Source: Colletotrichum lupini (lineage: Eukaryota; Ascomycota; Sordariomycetes; Glomerellales; Glomerellaceae). From it: a DNA stretch of 64,000 bases. Location: the NCBI RefSeq assembly GCF_023278565.1, contig NC_064682.1, positions 3,224,001 to 3,288,000 on the forward strand, in the 5' to 3' direction. Made by a program: the position numbers and the translations under genes. This document shows, piece by piece, positions 11,190 to 24,247 of the stretch (its first letter is position 1; every line of letters begins with the position of its first letter). The notes below the pieces were generated by a model. That model made no database searches, was not told the origin of the DNA, and was given only the letters and a program-made list of their open reading frames with translations.

Positions 11190-14100
11190 TTACCCCCCCC
11201 TCTATACTAAAGGGCACTATCCGTAGCGCTAAAAATAAACTTCTAAATTACCCCTTATTCTAGTAAATCTATAGCTATAATTACTACTATTATATTATCG
11301 TTGTCCCTTAGTAATAGTAAATTACTAACTATAATAACTTCTATTTATACGTCTACGTTCCGTAGCGGGCCCTTAGTAATTAAATATTAGTAATAGAACG
11401 CCTAGAGCGCCGCTAGCGTATACTTAAAGCTCTCTACGTTATACTAAGTCGGGTCTATATTATATCCCTTCTAATCTGCCTAATACTATAGTTTTCCCTT
11501 ATATAAGCGTAATTTAATAACCTTTAAGACCTCGTACTCCGGTTCGCTATTATTATTAATAATTAATAATAATAGGTCTTAGTTCTACTTAGGTAATAGG
11601 TTATTAATAGCCTTTTTTAGCTTATTTAAGTAAAAAACTAAGTATACTTAGCTACTTACTAATAGTTCTATAATTTATATACCCCCCTATTTAGCACTAA
11701 TAATAAGCTATAGCCCGGCCTATAGCTACTATAATTTATTCGTATTAATAAACTTTTAATACGAAGTATTAATAAAGACCCGGTCCCCTAGCTTTAGGTT
11801 ATTTAGGCACCGGTAGCAGTCGGTATACCTTTTATATTATACTTAAATAACCTTTATATTACCCCTAGTAGTCTCCTAAGCCTTATATATTCCTTAAGCT
11901 ATACGCTACGCGTTAATATAGTTTAGCTTCTCTTTTATAAAACTAAATTAATAAGTTTACCTAAACTAGTTAAAAAAGAGCCGTAGCTAATAACCGAATT
12001 CTACTTCGTATAATAATAGCCCTATAGTCTTATTAGGCTAGGTAGTATAAGTAAAGTCGACCGTAAGTAGTATATTACTTTAATTATCTTAGTACTAGTT
12101 AACTAATAGTCTTAATTACTATAAGATATATTAGTTTAGTACCTCTATTTAACTATTTATCTAAGGGTAGTTAACTATTAATAGCTATAGCTTAACCCTA
12201 TAAATCTTATAAAGCTCTTTTTAAAAGTCGGAAATAAATTAGGGGCCTCGGTCCGATATAATAGTCTCTAGTAAGCCGAAGATAAGTAGCACCCGTTTAT
12301 AAAACATCCGGCTTATATCCTTTACTATAATAGTTTTATAATAAAGAATAAACATCGCCCTCTTATTTAAATAGTCTACTACTACCTAAATATTATTAAA
12401 TCCTTTTTAATTAGTAAGGATAGTTATAAAGTTAATAAAAATATATTACTATAAGTAATCGGGCATTAGAAGTAGCCTTAGCTCCCCCGGGGGCTTATTA
12501 CGTAGCTTTTATAATTAATAATAAGTATAATAGTTCTATACGTACTAATAAGCATCCGCCGTTAGGCCCGGCTAGTAATATTACTATTTAATTATTTTTA
12601 TAACCTTATTACGCCCTAAGTAAATAAAGAGCTTCTACTCGTAAACCTCGTAAATAACTATAATATAAAAGTTCTCTTCTTTAAGTACTACGAGCTTCCC
12701 GTTTATTATTAATAATCCGTTATCTTAAATAAACTAGCGCTCGCGCCCTTTAGTTACTAGCGCTTATATTAGTACGAGGGACGCTATAATAAGGTTTCTA
12801 TTAAACTTTAAAATCTTCTCTACTAATAAGTACCCCTAAAGCTCGTTTTTTAATAAGAGCGAGCTAACTATAAGTTATAATTAATTAATTACGGCGCTTA
12901 ATAACACCTATAGCTCCGCTATAATATTAGGGGATAGTAGTCTTAGTAGTAAGAGGACTTAAGTCTTATTAACCTCTTTTAATACTTACTAAGTATAAAT
13001 ATCCTCTGTCTTTTATAAGAGGGCGTTAGCTAGTACGTTCTCCTTCCCTAAGTAGTAATAAATTTAAAAATTAAAATCCGCTAATATACCGGCTTAGTAA
13101 GCTTATTATAAGTTAAGTAAGCGCTTAGTTATAAAAAATAGTAATAATTAATAGTTTATAATAATGTCAAACTTATACTTATAGCTTATAAGCTCCGCGC
13201 GCTATTCCTCTAAGTATAGTACTATTATTAATATTTTTTTATTATAAATAATATAATTAAGCTCTACGCCGCTTATCGTTTTTAAATAAAAAGCTACTAA
13301 GTACTATAACCCGTTATCTTTTTATTATTATAATAGCGCTCTGGCGCATATCAAGTTAAAAATATTAGTTTCTAGCCGTATTAGCAGCTCTAGTTTAAAA
13401 TAATAAAAGATAAATACTAACGTTAGCGCTAGCTTTATAACCTTAAAAGCCGTTTCGTAATTAGTATTAAAGTTAAAAAGAACTCCCTTACTTATTAGCC
13501 TCGTAAGGGGCCTAGCTAGGCGGCCATAGTCTTTTATAAATCTCTTATAAAGATTATAAAACCCGAGGAAAAACTAAATACCCTTAAGTAATATAAATAG
13601 CTTCTAGTCTCTAATTATAAAAACTTTCTCCTTATTAAGCTATATACTTTTTATAAAAACTATAAAGCCTAGGTATTTTATAAAAATAATACTAAATTTG
13701 CACTTCTTAATATCCACCTATAAGCCTACTTTTTATAAGTAGTTTAGTACTTTAATAACGTACTCTTAGTACTAGAGGGGGTTATTTAAGAAAATCAAAA
13801 TATTATCTATGTACGTTATATAAAAGTCGTCTAAGTACTTTATTAATATCTTGTTTATATATTATTAATATATAGTAGGCCCGTTATAAAGCCCAAAAAG
13901 TACTACTTTATATTTATATACTTTATAGTAGGTTCTAAACGTCGTTAAGTCCTTAGAGGCTAGGTCGAGGTAAATATAATAAAAGGCCTACTTAATATCT
14001 AGTTTAATAAATACCTTTACTTTACCTAGCCGCGCGAGGGTCTCGTTAATAAGTAATTATAAGTAATAGTCTTTTTTTATAACCTTATTAAGCTTATAAA

Positions 14101-17063
14101 AGTTAACGTAAAAGCGCAGACTATTATTATACTTTTTTATAAATAACGTTAGCGATATAAAAGGAGTATTACTTAGCTCGATAAATCCTTTTTATAAGTA
14201 CTTTAATAAATAGGCTTTTATAACCTCTAACTCCGGTACTAACTACTTATATAAAAAGTAATAAGTTAGCTTCTCCTTATTACTATCTAGGAGCTCGATC
14301 TTATAATTATATAACTTATAAAACGCTAATATATTACTAGCCGCCTTATTAAAAACGTCGGTCTAAGGCCGTAAATACTTTAATAAGTTTGTTATTATAA
14401 AGTTGCGAGTAACTTAGTTATTATTATATAAGGGGTCTACCTCCTCCTTCTTATCCTCTATAATATAATTAAGCTTATAAAATAATATAGAGCCTATTTT
14501 AACGTCGTTCTACTTTAAGTTCTTTTTAAAATTAAGAGCGCTAATAAAAATAATATCTATTTATATTATTACTAAGTATAGTTTTTATTGCTTAAACCTC
14601 TCCGCGGGGGTAATATTAATATTATTAAGGGCGCGTTATATTTTCCTCGTATTCTTAGCCTTGTCTAATTATTATATCTAGCGGGCCGTTATCTTTAGTA
14701 AGTATAATAATATCCTAATTAATATACCCTTCGCCCGCTACTACTAAAGCTTTTAGTTATAATAAATTATATTTATCTTAAATAGGTCCTATTAATAATT
14801 AGCGTTAATTTAATATTATATATTAATAACTTCTAGGGTATATAGGTCCTCGATATCCTTAATAATAATAGAGGGCGTCTCTTATAGTAATAAGTCCTTA
14901 GGCTATATTAGCTATTAGTAGCGAATATTAAGGTTTACCCCATAATATTCAAACCACTTCTACCCTAAGATTAGGTCGTAGCGGCCCATATTAAGCTAAA
15001 AAAGGGGTACTTTTAAAAAACCCCGTTAATTAATATATAAGTTAATAATCTATACTATACTAGTATTGTCTAATTACTCTCTATTAAACCTAGCGGTAGG
15101 GATTAAGTATAATAATTTATAAAATAGAGCTACGCAAAACTGCTATAATAAAGGGGTTACGTAATTATTTATAAATCCGTACTTATTAGCTCCTATATTA
15201 AATAAGGCTCTTAAGTAAATTCTATATTTATTAAATACTAATATAAGCTCTATCTTAAGGGGCTAGCCCCCTATAAAATCTTATAAGTTTATTAAATTAA
15301 TTACTAATCTTCTATTCTTTCTATATATATCCCTTAGCTAAGAGTTTATTTTTACTAGGGGTTCTAATTTTTTAAACCTAACTCTATTTTAATAAGGCCC
15401 GTAATAGCGTTAATAGTAGCTATAGTAGTCTTTAGCTTCTTAAAGTAGTCCTTAGAAATATATTTAGTATTACTATAAATAAAATAAGCGCTATTATCTT
15501 TAAGTTTTTAATATAAGGCTTTAGGGATCGTTTTATAAATAAAAGTACGACCTTAGTCCTATTTAATACCCCTAGTACCTTTATTATTTCTACTACTTCT
15601 ATTACTTTTACTACTTCTACCCGAGGTTTAATAAGTTTAACTAAAAGCCTTAACTAAGTAGTCCTCTATAAAAAGGGGCTATATCGCATTAGCTAGCTAA
15701 GTAACGTACTTAGTATATTTCTAAAAAATAGCCGTATTATCTAAGTATTTTCATATAGCCTAGTTATAAAAATATATAAATAGCTTATTATAAAAACGGC
15801 GCTTTTACTAAGACTTTAAAAGCTTATTAATACGCACGAGCTTAGCGAATATAGAGCGCTTTTAGTAAACGTCTTTAAGTATAATTATAAATATATCTAG
15901 CTTACGGCTAGCGTTATCTATAGTAATTAGGCTAATATAAGCTAACTTAAGCTCGTAAAATAGCTACTTAGCTATAATAATCTTATTAAAGGTTAGTATT
16001 AAGTATATAAATTCCGTAGCGCTACCTCTAATTTTATTAATAATATACTCTAAGTAGTACTTATTTATATTATAATTAGTATTTTCTAAGCGCTTCGTAA
16101 TATACTAAAGCTAGTAATTAAACTCAAGGCTAGTATTATTACTTATAAAAATAGGCACGTTAGGTATTTTCTAAAAGCCGTAAGTAATAGAATAGGACGA
16201 GGCTAAAGTAGTCTCGCGGCTACCCTACGTCTTTAAATATATTAACTACTACTCTAGCGCGCTAAGAGTAGTAGTATTTTAAATAGAGCTAGCCTAGGAG
16301 CCGTTTTTTAATTACTTTAGCCTTTTAACTATAGCTATATTACTAATATAGGCTTAAGTAAAGGCTTTTTTCGTAATATAGAGCTTTATAATAATAGTAT
16401 GTATAAAGTTAAAGTTCTTACGGGTTATTATATATAGGCGCTTAGTATTATTACTTAGCTAGCTAATAATAAAAGTTAAGACCTACTCTAATTAGTACTA
16501 AGTAATACGTATTTTTAGTTACTATTCGATCTATTTAAGCAAGGTCTTCTTATTATTTTTAAAATATAGCTCTTAAATAAGGTCGAGGTTAATATACTAC
16601 TTAGTATTCTTTTTAAAGAGGATATCGTTATAAATATAAATAAGTAAAGTAAGCTAGTTAACTATATTACTAAGGTACGCTAAGTAATCGGCTTAAATAG
16701 TAGAGGGTAAAAAGCGCTCTATTAACTAGTTAAATAACGTAACCTCAGGGTTAATAACTAAGAGCTTAGCGCCTTTATTAGGGCCTACGACGCTCTATTA
16801 AGACTCGTAGAAGTAGTAACTTTACTAAAAGCCGTTAATACGAAAGGAGACCTAGCCTCCTTAGTTATATCCTCTAACTATTATATTTAATAAAGGGGGT
16901 ATATATTTAGGGGGTATTAATTACGCTATTTATATATAATTAATTCGGTTAGCTATCGCTTAGCTCTTTTATATACTTTCTTAATAAGGGTAGTTAGTAA
17001 TTAATTAATTAAAATATTATCGTTCCGTTTCTAAAGAATAGTTAATTAAGTAACGTTAAATAG

Positions 17064-17286
17064 TATTATAAAAGGGAACTCGAGGTAAGTCGGAACGCTA
17101 CTATATTAACCTAATAAACTAAAGACTTAACGTAAAAAAAGAAAAAATAGAATAGTAAGCAAAAGCTAGCGGGCTAGCCCTTTGGGCCTAGCGGTCTAGC
17201 TCGTTACGTAACTACTAAGAGCTCAGCCTCGCAGCCTAAGGCTGAGCCACAGGGCCCACAGGGCCCCAATGCCCACTGCCGTGACA
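17064..17286 (-). repeat. Gypsy 5' LTR (right copy, 223 bp)
   Basis: Same length as the left copy. Its left terminus is mutated (TATTATA for TGTCACG), while its right terminus keeps CGTGACA. In each LTR copy the end facing out of the element is the better preserved one. Confidence 0.88.
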
Positions 17287-18856
17287 TTATTATATATAGG
17301 GATTTATAGAAAATCTAGATTATTAACTTACTAATTAAATTAGTAATAAAGAGAGGATCCTATTTACTTATTTATACAGTTTATATCCTAGGACCGTTTC
17401 TAACTACTACTTTAGTAATTAAGGATATTTAACTTTACGGAATTTTAGCTTAAAAAGCGCCTATAGCCTAGCTAGGGCCGGGGCTAGACCTAAGATTAAA
17501 TACTAAATATATACTAAAAGGTTAACTAGTAATTAGCTTATATTTAAAAAACTAGGGATTCCTTTTATAAACCTAGTTCCGACCTTATAGTTAATAAGGC
17601 TATAGTCCGATTTACTAATCGATTTTTTAAGATAATAATAATCTTAATAAAACCTATCCTAACTAGCTATAAGATCTAGATCCTTACTTAGTCTAGCTAC
17701 TATATATAGTAACTATAGTACGTATATAAAAAGGGCCTATACGTATTAGTCCCCTAGGCCCGGCTAGCCGGGGTAGTTACTAAAAAGCTAGCTCTATTAA
17801 CACTAACATAATAAGTAATAATAACGCTTATTTCCCTATTACTAACTATAACTTACTACGTATTTCTTAATAACCTCTTTACTTTTATACGTCTTTTTTA
17901 TACCTTATAAAAATAATAAGTTAAAGCTTTTAGTACTTATTAAAAAGATAGTAAGATAAATAAGATCCTCGTTACTAAAAAAGAGACTAAAGGACGGGGT
18001 ATTTTATAAGGGGATATATATTATATTTTTATTTTAAATAAGGAAGTAAACTACTAGCCCGCTTAGCCCCGCTAAACCTAGCTAACTAAGAAATAAGTTA
18101 ACTAATTTATATAAAAAAATAATACCCTCGTACTCTTTTTATTAATTATTTTTTAAGATAGGTAAGAAGTTATCCATAGCTACTACTACCCGGCTAGGGA
18201 TACTATTACTAAGAAGGCTACTTAGTAAGTCTTTAGCCCAGATATTTATAAAGACCTTCTAGTCCCTAGGGCAATTAATAGATATAATTATAAGATAAAT
18301 AGGGTTAACGTAAGTAACTAAATAAGGTCCTATTATTAATATAACTACCTTATTTATTAAGGGGGCTAGTAATCGATTACTTAGAATTTCCTATTAGAAG
18401 TAGTAGTTATAAATAGCTTCTTATTATAGCTCTAAGGTAGCCCTAGGTAGAAAAAGGTAAAAACCTACTATTAATAGCAGTAGTTACTAGCTACTTAGCT
18501 TATTTAACGGTTTAGACTATTAGGAAGTAAATAAAGATTATTACGGCCTAAACGGGCTATAGATAAAAGGAATACTTCTATTCTATAAGAATAGTATAAG
18601 AAGGGATTAAAGAAGGTATCTTTACCTTATACTTATTATAGTAATAAGAAGGTTTTAAAGAAAATATCTAGGAATACTATTACTTAGTAACGACGGTAGA
18701 TAACTCGAAAGGGTTGCTTAGATTATAATATATTATTATATATTAATAAAGATCATTAGTACCTCTAGTATACTTAAAATCTATAGGAAATAGAGGTCCT
18801 GTATCCCTATTAGTTCACTTTATAGATTTATAAGCTCTTATTGGCTCTACCCCGCC

Positions 18857-18892
18857 CTTGGCGAAAGTGCTGTCTATCCGTACCCGATGGGA
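18857..18892 (-). repeat. Right terminal inverted repeat of DNA transposon
   Basis: Reverse complement of 10383-10418 with two transition differences. It marks the right end of the interrupted DNA transposon and the return to normal base composition. Confidence 0.85.
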
Positions 18893-18894
18893 TA

Positions 18895-21027
18895 TAGCCA
18901 ATTGTTCTTGACCTGACCGCCGCAATCATTATGTCCTCTCACAAATGAGAGCAATCTCATTGGCTCGTAGATGTGAGGATGAGTAACGGCACGCATATGC
19001 GTGCGACGCTCTGCTTACGCTGCCCAGCATGGGTTCATCATTTTATTGCTGGAAAGTCAAGTCTCAAGCAGTATTGGAGACAGATTGGACATGATCTACC
19101 GTATAAAAATTAGTGCTAAGTACGAGGTAGGAAAGTCAGATTGTTGCCAGTTCGACCTTACAGCGAGAAGCTCCCGCATTTCATTCGTTGCTGATGTCGA
19201 AGACATTCTTCAACGAAAGGACTGCTTTTTTACAGAGCCCTTCATATCTTATCGTTCATATGGGCATGTTTAATCAGATATCGTCTAGCTCTGATCAATC
19301 GGCAAGACTTGTAGTTGCAACCAGCGATCTTAATTGCATTGGAAGCGGGTTTGAGAGTTGGTGTCTATGCAAAACATCGCATTAGATGCACTGGCGATAG
19401 CCACAGTTCAGACACGACTAGATACGCGTCAATTCACATAATAAGATCAGCAGACATACCATGAAACGAACATACCAAGGCACGGGAACAAATGCCAGAG
19501 CTGTTGGCACCGGCATCGGCATCGACATTCGGCTTTCCCAAATCCACCTCACCAAAGACAGAAAGCCACGAGTAAGGTCGGATTGCTCAGGAAGCAGTCT
19601 CGAGTGGACCGCGGCGGGGTTTATCGCGCAAATACTCCGTACGGTCAAACTGATTCCATCTCGCGACTCCATGTATTCGCAAAACAGCCCCTTCTGAGAC
19701 TAAGACGATGGCTGCCCCATAGAAAGAGACCGCAGACAGGCGCCACTCGATCGACACATGAAGGGTTCTCCGGACAGAATATGCTCCGCTTCGCAACCCA
19801 CCGCACGCCACGCCTAACGCCCTTGACAGTCTGTCAGGTGTACTGTCAGGTCAGAGTAAATGTTGTGTCACCGCGATAACTAACAGGGGTCGCAACCGAA
19901 CCCTCGGACTTCTCGAGAGAAGCTAAGACCCTGGAGTGGTCAGCACCAAGAGCGAGAAGACGGGATGATGTGCGGACACGGATGGGATGAACACTCCCAT
20001 GCCCGCGTCGCATCATCCGTGCGTCCAGGGGAGGGGAGTCAGGAAGACGTATGCATGCACATGTGAAATGCAAGATAACGGATGTTTTTTGCTCCCTGCA
20101 GCGGGATCTTGTATGCTTAAGGTTTAGCTGAGACAGAAACAACCATAAGCATATCAAATCTCTTTCAAGCTTCTTCAACGTCGGGACGCACCACCACACG
20201 GTGGTCAAGACGCGTCGATCGTGTCTCTGGATTCCAAGACATCATTTAACGATACCCCTTTCAACTCTTTTTCCGACTCAAGACGTCTGAAGGAGGTGGA
20301 AATTCCACCAGACTTATCAAATGAAGACCTTTTGTCGAACCCGTAAGGGAATAGGCACCAAAGCCGCATGGACAGTTGGCGTCAATTAGCGCCTCTGGTC
20401 CTCAGCAAACAACAAACGCCACTCTTCCGATGTAACCGCTAGCTGTATCATAAGAGGCCGCCGCGTCTCGCAGCCGATTGCGCTAGCTTTCGAGGCCGCC
20501 TACCCGCCAGCCGCAGAAAAGAAACTGGCGGGAGCGTTCCTGGGTGATGGAGTAAGAGTCCGTAGCTTTGACCTTGGGAATTCTTGGAGCTGTGCCCTTT
20601 TCAGTCTAGAGGAGGCGAGTGAACGACAAGGCTCGGACCTCCTCATCACAGCTAGTGCAATCCTCATATCCGCATTGACCTCGAACCTCTCCCTTCCCCT
20701 ACGGCCTACGGGTCGAGGGGTGGCTGTCTCTAATACCCTCACTTGCGCAATCGCCTCCGGGCTGAGAGGCTTCTGATCCTACTTGTTGTGTTTTTACCTC
20801 TGTCTCACTCCAGTCATTCGTTCGTGATCGGGGCCTACCTTCGTTTGAGGTGCTTCTTTTTCAATTCTGGCTTTTCTTACACAGCTGCATGACAGGAGCA
20901 TTTGAGACTTCAAGCGGGCGTTTGCGGACTGTCGCTTGAAGAAGCAATTGCATATCAACATACGACCTTATAACACACTAGCAAACACCTACACAACAGA
21001 ACAGCAGGACCTGAATAATAATGCACC
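18895..21027. other. Long intergenic region
   Basis: Normal base composition. Short ORFs (for example 19461-19697 and 20500-20742 minus) overlap each other on both strands and have no recognisable features. The last part is presumably the promoter and 5' leader of the next gene, including an A/C-rich stretch just above its ATG. No tRNA, repeat or gene recognised. Confidence 0.45.
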
Positions 21028-22771
21028 ATGGTTGATCAAGGAATCCACGGGAGGTGGCACAGCATCGCGGGGAAACTTTTCAACCGGGGCCTAATTGGAG
21101 ATATCCTCGGCACACCCGGCGCCATCGTCAGCCAAGTATTGTCGTCGCCGGCGACGACAACTCAGGGGAATGTTCAGGCAGAGGGTACACCAGCGGCAGC
21201 AGCAACGACACAAGCTGCCGCTGCGCCGGCTGCAACAACAGCTGCCGTCGCTCCTGTAGCTGCGACAACACCGGCTGCACAACAACCAGCTGCATCGCCG
21301 GCAGCAACGACGAAGCAGGATCAGCAGCAAGCTGCTACGACACCAGTCGCTCAGGCACCAGCAGCGGCAGCGACGACATCACAGCAGGTAGCTCAGGCAT
21401 CGTCAACAACAGTTGCAGCAGCGAATCCTCCAGCAGCTTCAAGTTCATCTTCAAGCGCTGCAGCTGCTGCTTCGTCAACGCCTGCTGCAGCTGCTACGAC
21501 TGTCCCAGTAGCCGCTGAGAATGCAGCTTCATCACCAGTGTTATCCCCAACGGTTACACCAGAGGCAACAGGAACAAGCGTGATCGGGGTTGGAGCGGGG
21601 GGCGCATCAAGTACAAGATCTGGCGTGACCAATGCTACGCAAACGCCTTCGCCGAATTACGAGAATACATCATCATCAAGCAGCCAAGGGCCTTTGGTCG
21701 CCACTGGAGTCGTGCGTAAGTGCATCCTTGCCGCTTTGATCATATGTGTAGCCTTTTCTTGATACTGACTGATATGCAGTGGGCATCGTGGTACTCATGG
21801 GACTGTCCCTTTTGATATTCTGGTGCTATCGTCGGAGAAGGAAAGCAGCCCGCCATCTTCATGAAGCCGTCGCCCTCGAGAGTCCTAGCAACGAGTACGG
21901 TCCGGCCTCGCCTTTCCGCGATAATGTCGACCCCAGTTTCACTGAAATGACTGATAACCGTACGGTCTCCAACGAAGACGAATTTACCATTCAACACCCC
22001 GAACCCGGCTATCAACCTCCTTCCCAACCGCCGGTGTCGCCTGAAATGCAGGACACACCGAGAACAAACCCATATGCAGCATCTCCCTTCTCATACGCGC
22101 AAGCGCAACAATATGTTCAATCTCTAGCAGGCACAGGGACATTCGGCTTCCCTCCGCCGCCTCCAATCCCAGAGCCATCGCCTATCCGCATCTTTAGATG
22201 GCCAACTCGTTCGTCCCGCAGCGGCAACTCTACACCTAGTGTCTTCTCCGGATTCCGCACACCCAAGACGCCCACTCGCACTCTCTCTCGGGCTTCTCGA
22301 AGTACCGTGTCATCGATGTTATGGCACGGCCGCAAGGACGTTGCCCGGAGGACCATCATACGTGCCCCCGGATCTCAAAAGTCATCAAAGTCAGCAAAGT
22401 CGCGTACCAACATTTCTTCTCACAGCCCCGAGAGCACGATGCCGGAGGGTCTACATACTCCCATCTTGGATTGGCTTCACTGGATCCGAGGCCACCAACA
22501 GGTCGAGCCCGATCCAGAGATGAACCATCGAAAGAGCTTCGCCAGCACTACGGAGAGCTCAATTTCCGAAACAAGCGTTGCGAGCACAGCTAGTAGCGGT
22601 GTCTTCTCGCCCACACTCCTTTCTTACCATCCACCAGCCAATACGCCGAGTGTCACAACCGAGACCATTCAATATCTACCTCTGCCTTTGTTCAAGAAAA
22701 GAGCCAGTGATACTAACAGCGAGGTCACGGTGGAAGCGTCCGGTACGGTCCGCATCCCGAGTTTTGGATGA
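21028..22771 (+). CDS. Ser/Thr/Ala-rich single-pass membrane protein, sensor-like architecture
   Basis: Two exons (21028-21715, 21780-22771) give 559 aa. Residues 50-225 are almost entirely Ala, Thr, Ser, Pro and Gln, as in O-glycosylated mucin-like stalks of fungal surface proteins. One membrane helix (GIVVLMGLSLLIFWCY, about 231-246) begins at the splice junction and is followed by a basic stop-transfer R-R-R-R-K. A 310-residue tail rich in Ser, Pro and Arg follows, with a PPPPPIP run and many possible phosphorylation sites. This is the layout of Wsc/Mid2-type wall-stress sensors, but there is no Cys-rich WSC domain. The N-terminus lacks a clear signal peptide, so the helix may act as signal anchor or the start may be misplaced. 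I do not recognise an orthologue. Confidence 0.75.
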
Positions 22772-22913
22772 CGGTACAATACAATACAAAATTTAATGAT
22801 ATCCCATTTTTGGGCAACAGTCGTTCATTGCATGGCTCGGGTGTTCTGGTTTAGCGATATCTCTATTTTCATATAGTAAATATTACATCTGAACAAAAGT
22901 AATCTCAATGTGC

Positions 22914-23478
22914 CTACGGCCCATCTCGCAAAGGTGTTTCAACTCGATTCACTCCAGGTTCTGTGCCATCGATAATGACCCCTTGATCCATCATTTTTCT
23001 ATCGCGCCCAGGATAAAAGCAAAAGTAAAAGGCGCATCCTGACACAAAACCAACAATGCCCAGCGAACCATACATCCAAACGAGGTAAGGATCTTGCGAA
23101 ACAGGCGCAAGCGCAATGCAAATGGCGGCGGCGATGCCAATGGTCAACCAAAATAGGGCGGACACAACCGAACGAAGACTGAAGTTAAATGACGTTGTCA
23201 GCAATGTAGTCTTATCGAGACCCCTGAGTCCAGGGGATACCGGTAAGCTTACTTCTTTTGGGCCTGGGGTGAAGGCTAGCTCCAGTCCGGTGACGATGAT
23301 GAACGCTTCGGAGAACGCCACGAGTATGTAATCGGGAGCCTGTATCCAGACGTGAATGCTTTTGGGCGGGGAGTTGTCAACGTAATGCTGCAGGACACTG
23401 GCGTAGACCATGGATATGGAGGCGAAAAGAAAGCCTACGAAGATTCGGGTGACTGGATCGAAGTCGATACGGACTTAC
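22914..23478 (-). pseudogene. Relic of a POT/PTR2 peptide transporter (C-terminal part only)
   Basis: On the minus strand the translation from about 23478 matches the last quarter of fungal PTR2 di/tripeptide transporters. It starts near D-P-V-T-R-I-F-V-G-F, then has W-I-Q-A-P-D-Y-I-L-V-A-F-S-E and the closing helices. Full transporters have about 600 aa; fewer than 190 remain. A stop codon precedes the fragment in frame and nothing transporter-like continues at 23480-24200. The expected intron (23252-23179, GTAAGC...CAG) would shift the frame when removed, because it is 74 bp long with phase-0 donor and a non-matching acceptor phase. This supports decay rather than a misplaced start. Confidence 0.75.
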
Positions 23479-24247
23479 GGAACATAGGACACACATTACT
23501 AAGGGATTTTTCTAGTAGATGCAGTGTTGTTAACGGAAACCATGAAATCATTCACTCACTGTCTAAGAAAAGAATACAGATACAGAATGCGATTAGCGCA
23601 AATACTCAATTGAACAAATTAGATATCAGAGTCTTGTCTACTTGTTTAAATGATCTTTCGCACTGTGTTCAATCATTTAATAATCGTAAAACGTTGGGTG
23701 AACATAAGGTACGGACCAAAGCTATGTTCAAAAACAAGAGTCGTCTTGAATTAGCCATTGATCTTTCACACTAAGGGAGAAAGCGTAAAGACAAGCGAGC
23801 AAAGAGGATGGGAATTGGCCACTATTTCCTTAAAATGGTGTCTTTGGTCACGAAGCCGTAGCCTGCAATAAGCCGCTGAGTCAGCGGAGAGCATACTTTG
23901 CCGAGCAACTTCGACTTATTCAGCATCACAACGTTTGTGGATTGTCGGCCGCAAATACGAGAGCTGAGGCGGGTTGAACGGCGGACTAGGGGCGGACGAT
24001 GCCGTCAAGGGCCGCGAATGCGTCCGATCAGCGTACAAGATTGAGTGTAAAATCGAACTTAGCTTTTATCTGGAGACGAGGTAATTCTCGCCGATGCGAC
24101 ATTCCCAATAGCCCAGTTGAGGAAGTTTAAATCTTCGTTTATTGAGCCATGTCCTTGAATACTTAAGATCTACAAGTTCGATTGTTCCCAATACTTTCTG
24201 TTCGTCACGGATCGGTTGACGCTATTCTTTCTCTACCTAGTCTCAAA
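23479..24247. other. Intergenic region
   Basis: A plus-strand ORF at 23352-23774 overlaps the transporter relic antisense and shows no domain. The missing upstream part of the transporter is not here. The right end holds the promoter of the next gene. Confidence 0.5.

Larger units (their letters stand above)
10967..17286 (-). mobile_element. RIP-degraded Ty3/gypsy LTR retrotransposon nested in the DNA transposon
   Basis: Two 223-bp LTRs (10967-11189 and 17064-17286) flank a 5.9-kb AT-rich interior. Orientation is minus. The reverse-transcriptase motif Y-I-D-D reads Y-I-D-N on the minus strand at 13813-13802, preceded by Y-L-D-D-F. A polypurine run (GAGGGGGGGG on the minus strand, 11190-11202) abuts the left LTR as expected for a 3' LTR. 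The gag-like and integrase regions should lie near 15600-16900 and 11500-12900, but I cannot read them reliably. Outside both LTRs is TTAT (10963-10966, 17287-17290), a probable target-site duplication. All LTR differences are transitions. No intact ORF remains. Confidence 0.88.
10383..18892. mobile_element. TIR DNA transposon (TA target site), split by a gypsy insertion and RIP-degraded
   Basis: It is bounded by 36-bp TIRs and flanked by TA, the target preference of the Tc1/mariner-pogo (Fot1) superfamily. Subtracting the nested gypsy element leaves about 2.19 kb, a normal size for Fot1-like elements. The interior (10440-10966 and 17287-18840) is AT-rich and TpA-saturated, and I cannot read a transposase through the mutations, so the superfamily rests on TIR, target site and size only. 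The TIRs are almost untouched by mutation, in contrast to the interior. The small ORF at 10501-10698 is a product of base composition. Confidence 0.75.

Noticed and set aside
10967..17286. Plus-strand orientation of the gypsy element
   Set aside because: The RT motif and the polypurine tract both read on the minus strand.
23352..23774. 140-codon plus-strand ORF
   Set aside because: Its first third is antisense to a clear peptide-transporter fragment, and the remainder has no domain.
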